32,811 nt of DNA, taken from positions 1 to 32,811 of the forward strand of contig JAURQH010000024.1 of assembly GCA_030836185.1 (NCBI GenBank). Reading direction: 5' to 3'. Source of the DNA: Planctomycetota bacterium (GTDB lineage Bacteria; Planctomycetota; Planctomycetia; Planctomycetales; Planctomycetaceae). A program made the translations under genes and the position numbers. Below the pieces are notes generated by a model that had not been told where the DNA came from, did not search any database, and saw only the letters and a program-made list of their open reading frames with translations. The stretch's first letter is position 1. Every line of letters starts with the position of its first letter. Shown piece after piece: positions 17,005 through 24,630 of the stretch.

Positions 17005-17448
17005 TCAGGTACGGCAACCAACCACCAACAACACATTGGCCCACAACGCTTGCTCAGCGGTCTGAATTGTCAGCACATGATCGGGTGATTTCACCGCGTC
17101 GTAGAAGTCCCACTTGTCGATCGGTTCTAATTCGAGTGAAAGTTCTTCTTGTTTGAGAATCTCACGATACTCGGCCCAGATTGGAGGCTCCCCTTCTGCC
17201 GCGTAAGGGTCATCAGGAGGAATTCCCATGGTATGGACACCATCCACGGGCAACGCACTGAGTACGGCTTTCAATACATCGGGGACACCGACTATGCCGG
17301 GGGACAGGTTGAGCGAAACGAGTTCCGCATTGGGACCGAGTGTCGTCGAGGCCGGGTAGTTGCCGTCGGCAATCAGGACTTTTGCGTGGTGCCCTGCCCG
17401 TCCGAGCACTTCGTTGATCTTGGGGTGGATCAATGTGTGTTTCAGCAT
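17005..17448 (-). CDS. FucU/RbsD-family sugar mutarotase
   Basis: This small 147-residue protein belongs to the RbsD/FucU family: MLKHTLIHPKINEVLGRAGH, VLIADGNYPA with the conserved His and Asp at about residues 20-28, and the central NLSPGIVGVPDVLKAVLSALPVD. The family interconverts anomers or ring forms of ribose or L-fucose, so that downstream enzymes receive the right form. L-Fucose and L-galactose share ring stereochemistry, so a FucU-type enzyme beside an L-galactose-dehydrogenase-like gene makes biochemical sense. It is cytoplasmic, with 33 bases to the upstream epimerase gene. I cannot separate FucU from RbsD specificity with certainty. Confidence 0.82.
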   Translation of the reverse strand: MLKHTLIHPKINEVLGRAGHHAKVLIADGNYPASTTLGPNAELVSLNLSPGIVGVPDVLKAVLSALPVDGVHTMGIPPDDPYAAEGEPPIWAEYREILKQEELSLELEPIDKWDFYDAVKSPDHVLTIQTAEQALWANVLLVVGCRT

Positions 17449-17481
17449 GATGTCTGCTTTCCTGCTTGATGACGTCGTCGA

Positions 17482-18747
17482 TCACATGCCGGCGCGGAGT
17501 GCTTCGAGATGTTTCACGAAGTGGACTTTCAGAATCTCGGTGTAAGTGTCTGTGTGATCTTCCAGAACTTTGCGAACGGCGGGGCCGTATTCAGGATGAG
17601 TCAGGACCGATCCGAAGGTGCAATGCAGGATCTGTCGTCCTTCTTTCGTAAAGCCCTTCCCTTCAGGAACTTCGTCCCAGATTTCCAGATACTGACGCTC
17701 CAACTCTTCGAGAGAAACCGAGTCATCAGCCGGTGGTGCCGAGTCCAAAGTGGCCGAGACGTGATAGGTGGCTTTGTCGGTTTCGTAGCGATCCCGGGCA
17801 AAGTTGATGATCGTGCGAAACAACGCCTCGTCGTGACGAGCGACGACGCGTAACGCTTCCAGATAACTTGTTCCCGCCGTTTTGACGTGGAAACGGCCTT
17901 TGGTCGCGCGAGCCAGTGCCGGGTACATGGACAGTTTGTCGGAACCGGAATGCAGACTGATTTTATAAGGTCCAAGAAGTTCGGCGATGGCCGCATGATC
18001 GTGAAGCGATTTTTCTAATGCATCCAAGTCGCCTTTGAAATCGACTCCTTTTTCGAAGTCTCCTAAAAATCGAGGAGCCAGACTGACCAGCTTCATGCCT
18101 TGATCGAGACAGCGGTGAGCCACAACGTAATGTTCGGCCAATGTTGTCGGCTGTTCGGTTTCATCGACACTCAGTTCAATCTCGAAGTCTTGCTCCAAGT
18201 CGGTGCAGACTTTGGCGATGTAGTTGGAAAGTTCAACAGCCTTGTTGACTGCCACACCATATTTGACCGCGGCCCGCAAGCAGGCTTCTTCATCGATGGA
18301 CAGCTTGGTGCCCGTCGCGAGATCAATCTCCTGACCAAGATACTCATCGACCCATTCGACTCCGCTCAGCTCTGCATGTTTGGCTTTGAGTTCTTCGAGT
18401 GAGTAACCATCGGCCTGCTCATCGACGTGATCGGAGGGATCAATCGTGAAAAACGTGAATCCGGCAGCAGCCGTGATGTCAACATCGTTGGGGACTTTCA
18501 GATGATCGGCATCAGCGCCCGTGATGCGATCCCAACCCGCTCTGGCCATGTCTTCGAGGGCGTCACTCATGACACCTTCGGGCGTTCGTGCGGTGCGGGT
18601 CATCTCGCGAATCGATTGTTGAGGATAAATCGCTTCGATTTCTCCTCCCGCAGCGATCATTGAGGCGACATGTCCGGGGGTCGCCAAGCCAATACGGTCT
18701 CCGAAGCCGAAGCTCGGTTTAAGTCCTAATGTGACAGCTTTTGACAT
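17482..18747 (-). CDS. uxaE: Tagaturonate epimerase-like protein (UxaE family)
   Basis: The 421-residue protein matches the UxaE family as I know it: N-terminal PSFGFGDRIGLATPGH (about 11-26), ELSVDETEQPTT (about 191-202) and the hallmark SLHSGSDKLSMYP (about 264-276), with the His/Asp/Glu pattern expected of a metal-dependent TIM-barrel epimerase. Characterised members convert D-tagaturonate to D-fructuronate (C4), linking galacturonate-type acids to the mannonate branch. In this operon D-tagaturonate could be made from L-galactonate by the LgoD-like dehydrogenase. It lies 33 bases upstream of the mutarotase gene. Start ATG at 18747, weak ribosome-binding site. The substrate could be a different ketouronate. 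Confidence 0.75.
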   Translation of the reverse strand: MSKAVTLGLKPSFGFGDRIGLATPGHVASMIAAGGEIEAIYPQQSIREMTRTARTPEGVMSDALEDMARAGWDRITGADADHLKVPNDVDITAAAGFTFFTIDPSDHVDEQADGYSLEELKAKHAELSGVEWVDEYLGQEIDLATGTKLSIDEEACLRAAVKYGVAVNKAVELSNYIAKVCTDLEQDFEIELSVDETEQPTTLAEHYVVAHRCLDQGMKLVSLAPRFLGDFEKGVDFKGDLDALEKSLHDHAAIAELLGPYKISLHSGSDKLSMYPALARATKGRFHVKTAGTSYLEALRVVARHDEALFRTIINFARDRYETDKATYHVSATLDSAPPADDSVSLEELERQYLEIWDEVPEGKGFTKEGRQILHCTFGSVLTHPEYGPAVRKVLEDHTDTYTEILKVHFVKHLEALRAGM

Positions 18748-18798
18748 GGTGTTACTTTCAAAGGTGGTGTCTCAGAAGTCGTGTGCTGAGTCGTCTGC

Positions 18799-19611
18799 TT
18801 ACTTCAAATACTTGTTAAATGATTCGATGGTCTGCTTCGCGGCATCATCGGGGTTCGGCCAAGGGAACGCTTCAGCCGAGGCGTATTTGTCGTATCCGAT
18901 CTCTTTGAGAGCTGCCGCAATTGGTTCGTAATCCATGTGACCGATCCCGGCCGGTTTGCGGCTCGAATCGACAAAATGAACGTGTCCCAGATGTTTGGCG
19001 GCTGCTTTCAGACCATGTGCGATGTCGTCTTCTTCGATGTTCATATGGAACAGGTCTGCCAGCAGCACAACATTCGCGATGCCCGCTTGTTCGAGAAAAT
19101 AGACACCATCCGACATGGTGCAAATCAAGTTGGTCTCGTAGCGATTTAACGGTTCGTAGATGAGCGGAATTTTGTATTGAGACGCATGTTGGCCCAGTTC
19201 TTTCAATGCGTCTGCCAACCAACCAAGTGCCTGCTCCTTCGTGACATCGCCGCCCCATTTGCCCTGCATCGATCCGATGATGGCCGGTGCTCCAAACGGG
19301 CCACCCAGGTCGATCATTGTTTTGACAAAGTGGATCGCCTGTGCGCGTTTGTCGGCGTCAGGATCGGTGAGAGACAGTTTTTGAATCACCATACCCGCAC
19401 CCGTGCCGACCGCGGCAAGATTCAAACCGTGTTGAGCAAGCAACGCTTTCAACTCGGCGGGGTCAACGGCATCCGGGCCGGGAGCAAACAATTCAATGGC
19501 ATCGTAGCCGAGGTCGGCCGCTTTTTGACATGCAGCAGGAAGATCGTGCCAAAAGACAAACGGGCCTCCCTCGGCTTCTTTGACGAGACTCACTGTGACT
19601 GCTGATTTCAT
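18799..19611 (-). CDS. TIM-barrel sugar epimerase, D-tagatose-3-epimerase / IolO-like
   Basis: The 270-residue protein (Met at 19611; the frame runs to 19662 but the family start is MKSAVTVSLV) has the ketose 3-epimerase metal site. This comprises Glu in IYEPLNRYET, Asp and His in LLADLFHMNIEED, His in HVHFVDSSR with GIGHMDY, and Glu in SAEAFPW. It resembles D-tagatose/psicose 3-epimerases and IolO, the enzyme that interconverts 5-keto-L-gluconate and D-tagaturonate in Thermotoga inositol breakdown (AVGTGAG and LSLTDPD blocks). Placed next to uxaE, it suggests a second epimerisation on the same ketouronate. It is cytoplasmic and 51 bases upstream of uxaE. Assignment to this superfamily is firm; the substrate is inferred. 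Confidence 0.8.
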   Translation of the reverse strand: MKSAVTVSLVKEAEGGPFVFWHDLPAACQKAADLGYDAIELFAPGPDAVDPAELKALLAQHGLNLAAVGTGAGMVIQKLSLTDPDADKRAQAIHFVKTMIDLGGPFGAPAIIGSMQGKWGGDVTKEQALGWLADALKELGQHASQYKIPLIYEPLNRYETNLICTMSDGVYFLEQAGIANVVLLADLFHMNIEEDDIAHGLKAAAKHLGHVHFVDSSRKPAGIGHMDYEPIAAALKEIGYDKYASAEAFPWPNPDDAAKQTIESFNKYLK

Positions 19612-19652
19612 GATGTTGCTATTTCGTATTGAGAATAATTTGAATTTGAGCC

Positions 19653-19668
19653 GCCAGCGCAAGCTGGC
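19653..19668. repeat. Short GCAA-loop hairpin in operon spacer
   Basis: GCCAGC-GCAA-GCTGGC is a perfect 6-bp stem with a stable GCAA tetraloop, between the sulfatase stop and the epimerase start. It is not followed by a T run. It could be a short REP-like unit or an RNA-stability element within the operon message; a related CGCAAGC core occurs in the hairpin at 31836-31859. Confidence 0.4.
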
Positions 19669-19707
19669 AGGAGACGATGAGTGTCAGGTTTGCTTCTTGA
19701 GTTCTCT

Positions 19708-21054
19708 TTACTGAGGTGCGATGGATTGCAGATAACGTCCGCGGAGTCGTACCATTTCCTTGAGCTTGTCAGGTTCAGCTTCGGCGAGGTTTGTTGTCTC
19801 TCCTGGATCGTTTTCCAGATCGACCAGAAACATTCCATCGACTGTATTCACGGGTTGTTTGCTGACTGTGTCTCGGGGGTTCCCCAGCAGTTTCCAATTG
19901 CCCCGACGGACGGCCCATTGAGGGTTTTTGCCGCCTCCCATATGCCAGTAGAAGGCCGGGTGAGGAGAGTCGCTGTTCTGCATGATGACATCCTTCAGGC
20001 TTTTGCCATCGAAGCGGTGTCCTTGTGGAATCGCGATCTCACACATGTCGGCCAAAGTCGGAAACCAGTCGCAACCGGTCCCCATTTGTTTGCGAACTTC
20101 CCCTTCCGGGATATGTCCCGGCCAGGAGATAATCGCGGGAACTTTCAAGCCACCTTCGAATAGACACGCTTTCGCGCCACGATTGATGCCCGCGTTTCCG
20201 CCGCCGAAATGAGTCCGTTCTTCGGTCGAGTGTCCATGATCGGACTGATAGACGACAATCGTCTCTTCGGTCAATTTGAGTTGATCGATGATCGACAAGA
20301 CCTGTCCGATGCGTTCATCGGTGGTCGAGACAAACGAGCCGTAAAGATTACGGGGATAGGGAACATCTTTGTATTTCTCTCTCCACTTGTCGGTCGCTTG
20401 CAATGGGTAATGGGGCGTGTTGATGGCCCAGTAGATGAAGAACGGCTTATCACTTTTCTCCGTCAGAAACTTTTCTGTCTCCTTGACCATCAGGTCTGGA
20501 AAGAACTGACCATCTGCGAAGATCTCTTCTCCATTGCGCCACAAGTCGTGACGGTTGGGACCATTCCAATAAAAGAAGTGGGAATAGTTATCGATGCAGC
20601 CCCCCATGTGGCCGAACGAGTGATCGAACCCCTGCCCGTTCGGCATGGTTTCAGGAGTGTAGCCGAGATGCCATTTGCCGATGTGAGCCGTCCGGTATCC
20701 TGCCTCCTTGAAGAAATCGCCCATCGTGATTTCCTCTGCCGGTAATCCCGCGTTCCCCGCTTTTGAGGAAACATTGGAAGGAACGCCGACTCGGAGGGGA
20801 AATCGCCCCGTAATCATACCTGCTCGCGAAGCCGAGCAGATCGCCGAGGGTGCGTAAAACTGCGTGAACTGAACCCCGCGCTCGGCAAGCCCATCCAGAT
20901 TTGGTGTGATCAGATCTTTTGAACCATAACAGTTCAGGTCCAATGTTCCTTGATCGTCGGTATAAATGACAATCACGTTGGGTCGATCTGCCGCATAAAG
21001 GTTGACGCTCATCGACAATGCGATCAACACTGAAAATTTTGTCATGTGAGTCAT
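19708..21054 (-). CDS. Secreted sulfatase (arylsulfatase A-like) with CxAxR active site
   Basis: The 448-residue protein has a signal peptide (TKFSVLIALSMSVNLYA) followed by the sulfatase core: RPNVIVIYTDDQG (metal-binding Asp pair at 33-34), then SAICSASRAGMITGR, where C73 would be converted to formylglycine. The recognition motif is C-S-A-S-R rather than the usual C-x-P-x-R; Ala at this position is known in sulfatases matured by the radical-SAM enzyme anSME. HIGKWHLG, GFDHSFG and YQSDHGHS complete the metal and sulfate site. It should remove a sulfate ester from a carbohydrate outside the cytoplasm. Its place inside an L-galactose-type operon suggests a sulfated algal galactan or fucan. The start may be 21054 or the Met at 21045. 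Confidence 0.92.
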   Translation of the reverse strand: MTHMTKFSVLIALSMSVNLYAADRPNVIVIYTDDQGTLDLNCYGSKDLITPNLDGLAERGVQFTQFYAPSAICSASRAGMITGRFPLRVGVPSNVSSKAGNAGLPAEEITMGDFFKEAGYRTAHIGKWHLGYTPETMPNGQGFDHSFGHMGGCIDNYSHFFYWNGPNRHDLWRNGEEIFADGQFFPDLMVKETEKFLTEKSDKPFFIYWAINTPHYPLQATDKWREKYKDVPYPRNLYGSFVSTTDERIGQVLSIIDQLKLTEETIVVYQSDHGHSTEERTHFGGGNAGINRGAKACLFEGGLKVPAIISWPGHIPEGEVRKQMGTGCDWFPTLADMCEIAIPQGHRFDGKSLKDVIMQNSDSPHPAFYWHMGGGKNPQWAVRRGNWKLLGNPRDTVSKQPVNTVDGMFLVDLENDPGETTNLAEAEPDKLKEMVRLRGRYLQSIAPQ

Positions 21055-21088
21055 GCGAGGTTCTCCGTGTGTGCGAAGTTAAAAACTG

Positions 21089-22117
21089 TTACTCGTCCAC
21101 TTCGATAATCGCTTTCACCACGCCCGTTTCCGGTTTTGTGTACGACTCAAAGTTGCCGATCAGATCATCGAAGGCTGTGCGGTGTGTGATCCAGGGATCG
21201 GTGTTAATGCGCCCCTGTTCGATATGCTCGATGATGTCGTCGAAGTCTTGAGAGTGGGCATTTCGAGACATCAGGATCGACATTTCCTTCCGATGTGGGA
21301 TCGGATGTCGGAAAGAGACTTCTTCTGTTGTGATACCGACAAAAACCAAAGAGCCGGTGTGAGCGACGTAATTCACGGCGTTCGACATCGATTTGTTGTT
21401 TCCCGTCGCATCGACAACCAGTTCGAATAAATGGCCGTCTGTAATGTCCTGCATTTTGACGAAATCGGCTTCTTCGCCAGTGAACTGGATCGTTTCATCA
21501 ACGCCCATTGTCGCTTTACAAAAATCAAGACGGCCCGCGTTCATGTCGAGCACAGTGATATGGCTGCCACGAATTTTGAGAAATTCGATGACCGATAATC
21601 CAATCGGTCCCGCACCGATCACCATGACATGATCCTCTTTGGTGGGATTGCCTCGATTGACGGCGTGACAGCCAATGGCGAGTGTTTCGACGAGAGCGAG
21701 CTGTTCGAATTCGAGTGATTTGGCTTTATGGAGTTTTCGGGCAGGGAGCTTGAAGAAGGGACGCAATCCGCCATCCTTGTGGACTCCCAGAACTTCTAAA
21801 TCTTCGCAACAGTTGGCTCGTCCGCGCTTGCTGGCGAAACTTTCGGGATTGTTGATATAGGGTTCGACCGAACAACGATCACCCACGGCAACATTGGTGA
21901 CATCCGGGCCGACTTCCACCACTTCAACGCCCAATTCGTGGCCAGGAATTCGCGGATAGCTGAAAAATGGCATCTTGCCGAGATATCCACTGATATCTGT
22001 GCCGCAAATGCCGACATTATGAACACGGACGATGGCTTCGCCCGCACCGGCTGATTCCGGTTGAGGAATGTCGATTTGCTTAAAGTGTTTAGGTTCTTCG
22101 AGTTGGATCGCCTTCAT
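21089..22117 (-). CDS. Zinc-dependent dehydrogenase, LgoD/RspB (L-galactonate 5-dehydrogenase)-like
   Basis: Starting at the Met at 22117 (MKAIQLEEPKHFK, after GGATAGAGTC) gives 342 residues; the frame extends to 22300 without family similarity. It is a medium-chain dehydrogenase: VGICGTDI (catalytic Cys 38), PFFSYPRIPGHE (His 60, Glu 61), ETLAIGCHAV (Glu 144) and the Rossmann GAGPIG (168-173). The combination PFFSYPR...GHE, GRANCCEDLEVLGVHKDGG and VDATGNNKSM closely resembles E. coli LgoD/YjjN and RspB as I remember them; LgoD oxidises L-galactonate to D-tagaturonate. Three of the four structural-zinc cysteines are missing (PYINNPESFASKRGRANCC). It is first in the operon, 34 bases upstream of the sulfatase. 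Confidence 0.8.
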   Translation of the reverse strand: MKAIQLEEPKHFKQIDIPQPESAGAGEAIVRVHNVGICGTDISGYLGKMPFFSYPRIPGHELGVEVVEVGPDVTNVAVGDRCSVEPYINNPESFASKRGRANCCEDLEVLGVHKDGGLRPFFKLPARKLHKAKSLEFEQLALVETLAIGCHAVNRGNPTKEDHVMVIGAGPIGLSVIEFLKIRGSHITVLDMNAGRLDFCKATMGVDETIQFTGEEADFVKMQDITDGHLFELVVDATGNNKSMSNAVNYVAHTGSLVFVGITTEEVSFRHPIPHRKEMSILMSRNAHSQDFDDIIEHIEQGRINTDPWITHRTAFDDLIGNFESYTKPETGVVKAIIEVDE

Positions 22118-22270
22118 GACTCTATCCGCGTTAAATATTGTGTGTATTAAGAATATTGGCGTGAGGTATTTATCAAGAGCACGCCTGATTCGGAGACCAA
22201 GTCTAACGTCCTGAGACTCTGGCGAAAAGGATTCACATTGATGATTGTCAGAACAGGATTTGCGTGTTCC
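22118..22270. promoter_or_regulatory. Upstream region of the sugar-acid operon
   Basis: This part of the 348-base divergent gap should hold the operon promoter. On the minus strand TTGATA (about 22178) with AT-rich TATTCT/TTAATA 15-20 bases on is a weak sigma-70 candidate. A 6-bp inverted repeat GGCGTG...CACGCC (22160-22188 area) and the AT-rich near-palindrome TTAAATATTGTGTGTATTAA (near 22133) could be regulator sites. No regulator gene lies nearby. Confidence 0.3.
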
Positions 22271-22300
22271 TTGACAGTCTTTTCGGCGATTGCGTACCAT
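22271..22300 (+). promoter_or_regulatory. Sigma-70-like promoter for rpmF-plsX-fabD
   Basis: A perfect -35 TTGACA (22271-22276) is followed after 18 bases by TACCAT (22295-22300; four of six consensus bases). The predicted start near 22307 leaves a leader of about 160 bases ahead of rpmF. Confidence 0.5.
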
Positions 22301-22399
22301 GCGTCGTCTTCATCGCATCCCTGATGTGAGAAAACCTGCTGTCTTCAAGGGCGATGATTGCTCGCGAGACGGTGTTTTCGCTTATTTCAGAGGGTTTTG

Positions 22400-22449
22400 A
22401 AGTGTGTCCGTCGGGTGAGGGATACATTCAGCCCTCTCCACACTTTTTC
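22400..22449 (+). promoter_or_regulatory. Hairpin with T run in the rpmF leader
   Basis: AAGTGTG (22400-22406) can pair with CACACTT (22439-22445), enclosing an inner stem GAGGG (22417-22421) with CCCTC (22432-22436). A run of T residues follows, ending 17 bases before the rpmF start codon. It looks like a leaky terminator or a ribosomal-protein-binding leader structure; the two stems are separated by an asymmetric loop. Confidence 0.4.
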
Positions 22450-22465
22450 AGTGAAGTTCGAGATC

Positions 22466-22645
22466 ATGGCAGTTCCCAAGAGAAAAATTTCAAAACAACG
22501 TAAGCGCAAGCGTCGCAGTCACATGTCAGTGACAGCTCCGCAATTGTCTTATTGTCCTCAGTGCAGTACCAAGATTCCATCACATGTAGTGTGTCCCACT
22601 TGCGGTCACTACATGGGACGTACCTTGGTTGAGACTGAGGATTAA
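22466..22645 (+). CDS. rpmF: 50S ribosomal protein L32
   Basis: The 59-residue product begins MAVPKRKISKQRKRKRRSH, the basic L32 N-terminus, and has a zinc-ribbon CPQC (30-33) ... CPTCG (43-47), so this is the zinc-containing form. The frame is open upstream to 22358 but the Met at 22466 is the family start. rpmF-plsX-fab gene order is widely conserved and couples ribosome and membrane-lipid synthesis. The usual upstream neighbour, a DUF177/YceD gene, is missing. The plsX start follows after six bases, so the two are probably translationally linked. Confidence 0.96.
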   Translation: MAVPKRKISKQRKRKRRSHMSVTAPQLSYCPQCSTKIPSHVVCPTCGHYMGRTLVETED

Positions 22646-22651
22646 TCCAAA

Positions 22652-23662
22652 ATGCGGATTGCATTGGATGCGATGGGTGGCGATCACGCGCCCGCTCCGA
22701 ATGTCGAAGGCGCGCTCACAGTTCTCGCCGATCACTCCGAGTTAGAAGTTTTACTCGTGGGTGACGAGAAATTGATTGAGCCGTTGCTGGCTGACGCAGA
22801 CAGTTCGCTGACGGCACGGATCAAGGTGATTCATACCGACGAAGCGGTCGGCATGCATGAAAAACCAACCGAAGCACTGCGAAAAAAGCCAAATAACTCC
22901 ATTGCTGTCTGTTGGCGGTTGATGGCAGAAAAGAATGTCGATGCGGTCGTCAGTGCGGGCAATACCGGTGCGGTTGTTGCCGCAGGTTTACGAACACGTT
23001 TGTTCCTGAAAGGGGTCAAACGTCCTGGGATTGCCGTGGCATTGCCGACCATCAAAGGACGATCAATCCTGATGGATGTGGGAGCTAATCCGGCCGCTCG
23101 TCCCGAGCATTTGATGCAATATGCCGTCATGGGCGGCTTGTATGCCCGCGAAATGCTGCAAATTGAATCACCTCGGATTGGCCTGATGAACATCGGCAGC
23201 GAGGACGGTAAAGGGAATGATCTTTATCGCGAATCGCACGCACTCATGCAAAGTTTTCCTCTCGGAGGAGAATATGTCGGTAACGTCGAAGGACGTGGAT
23301 TGTACCAGGGGGAAGCCGATGTCCTTGTTTGTGAAGGTTTTGTCGGCAATGTGGTGCTGAAAGTCTCCGAAGGTATGGCCGAGTTTATGATGAAACGCAT
23401 CGGTCATGCGGTCCTGGAAAGTCTCGATCAGGAGAAGCAGCAAGCTGGTAAAGCGATGCATGACTTGGCCCAACAGTATCACTATCAGGAAGCGGGTGGT
23501 GCCCCTTTGTTGGGAATTGACGGCACTTGTATCATCTGTCACGGTTCGAGTGATGGCCGGGCCATCGCCAATGCCCTGCGAGTTTCTGAGACGCTGAAAG
23601 ATCGAAATTTGAACGATCAAATCGTCGAGCATCTGGCACAAATTAAAATCGAACAAAGCTGA
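22652..23662 (+). CDS. plsX: Phosphate acyltransferase PlsX
   Basis: PlsX makes acyl-phosphate from acyl-ACP, the first step of the PlsX/PlsY route to phosphatidic acid, at the inner face of the membrane. The 336-residue protein has the family start MRIALDAMGGDHAP, VSAGNTGAVVAAG, MDVGANPAARPEHL, NIGSEDGKGNDL, CEGFVGNVVLKVSEG and GGAPLLGIDGTCIICHGSSD. Full length. It sits between rpmF (6 bases) and fabD, as in many bacteria; fabH, which often lies here, is absent. Confidence 0.97.
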   Translation: MRIALDAMGGDHAPAPNVEGALTVLADHSELEVLLVGDEKLIEPLLADADSSLTARIKVIHTDEAVGMHEKPTEALRKKPNNSIAVCWRLMAEKNVDAVVSAGNTGAVVAAGLRTRLFLKGVKRPGIAVALPTIKGRSILMDVGANPAARPEHLMQYAVMGGLYAREMLQIESPRIGLMNIGSEDGKGNDLYRESHALMQSFPLGGEYVGNVEGRGLYQGEADVLVCEGFVGNVVLKVSEGMAEFMMKRIGHAVLESLDQEKQQAGKAMHDLAQQYHYQEAGGAPLLGIDGTCIICHGSSDGRAIANALRVSETLKDRNLNDQIVEHLAQIKIEQS

Positions 23663-23724
23663 ACGGAAGACTGATCAGGCGATTTGTTGAGGATTTGGTT
23701 TCGCCTCTGTAAATGGAGTTTAAG

Positions 23725-24630
23725 ATGACGAAAACGGCATTTCTCTTTCCCGGACAAGGCGCGCAACATGTCGGCATGGGGAAATCGCTCCGCGAGCAAT
23801 TTCCCGCTGCCAAGGCACTCTTCCAACAAGCAAATGACATTCTCGGCTTCGATCTCGAAACACTCTGTGTCGATGGCCCCCAAGAAAATCTTGATGCGAC
23901 AAATAACAGTCAGCCAGCACTCTTCGTGGCCAGCTTGATGGCGTTGGAGATGGTGAAGGCAGAGTCTCCCGAACTCCTCGACCAAGTGACGGCTGCTGCC
24001 GGGTTGAGCTTGGGAGAATACACAGCGTTGGTCTTTGCCGGTGCCATGAGCTTCGAAGATGGATTGCGATTGGTCCGCAAACGAGGCGAAGCCATGCAGG
24101 CCGCCGCTGAAGCGACTCCCTCGGGAATGGTCAGTATTCTCTTGTTGGATGTTGATAAGGTGCAAGAGATTTGCGATCAAGCCAGCTCGGCAGGACAGAT
24201 TCAGATCGCCAACTTTTTGTGTCCCGGAAATACCGTCGTCTCGGGTGATCAGGCCGCTTGTGATAAAGCCGCCGAAATTGCTCAAGAGTCAGGCCGTGCG
24301 ATTCCCCTCTCAGTTGCAGGAGCATTCCATACACCAATTATGCAACCAGCCGTCGAAGAGCTGAAAGCCGCACTCGCCGATGTGGAAATTACTTCACCGC
24401 GAATTCCGGTGATCTCCAATGTGGATGCTCAATCGCATTCTGATCCTGCTGAAATCAAAGAGTTGTTAGTACAGCAGGTGGTGAGTCCGGTGAAGTGGGA
24501 AGAATCCATTCGAGTATTGCTGAATGATGGATACGAAGAGTTTTATGAAATCGGCCCCGGAAAGGTGTTAACGGGCCTGATGAAGCGAATTTCCCGTAAA
24601 ACCCCCTGCACACCAAAAAACGATTCCTGA
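23725..24630 (+). CDS. fabD: Malonyl-CoA:ACP transacylase FabD
   Basis: FabD transfers malonyl from CoA to ACP for fatty-acid elongation. Starting at the Met at 23725 gives 301 residues: FLFPGQGAQHVGMG, the nucleophile motif GLSLGEYTAL (Ser 95; GHSLG in E. coli, but Leu before the Ser is also found in the family), the malonyl-binding Arg in RKRGEAMQ, and the catalytic His 202 in AGAFHTPIM. The C-terminus has the usual YEIGPGKVLTGL block. ATG at 23713 is an alternative start four codons upstream. It lies 62 bases after plsX. Confidence 0.97.
   Translation: MTKTAFLFPGQGAQHVGMGKSLREQFPAAKALFQQANDILGFDLETLCVDGPQENLDATNNSQPALFVASLMALEMVKAESPELLDQVTAAAGLSLGEYTALVFAGAMSFEDGLRLVRKRGEAMQAAAEATPSGMVSILLLDVDKVQEICDQASSAGQIQIANFLCPGNTVVSGDQAACDKAAEIAQESGRAIPLSVAGAFHTPIMQPAVEELKAALADVEITSPRIPVISNVDAQSHSDPAEIKELLVQQVVSPVKWEESIRVLLNDGYEEFYEIGPGKVLTGLMKRISRKTPCTPKNDS

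Noticed and set aside
21089-22300. Extended 403-residue dehydrogenase frame
   Set aside because: The first 61 residues are basic, lack similarity to the family, and overlap the probable promoter region; the Met at 22117 has a better ribosome-binding site.
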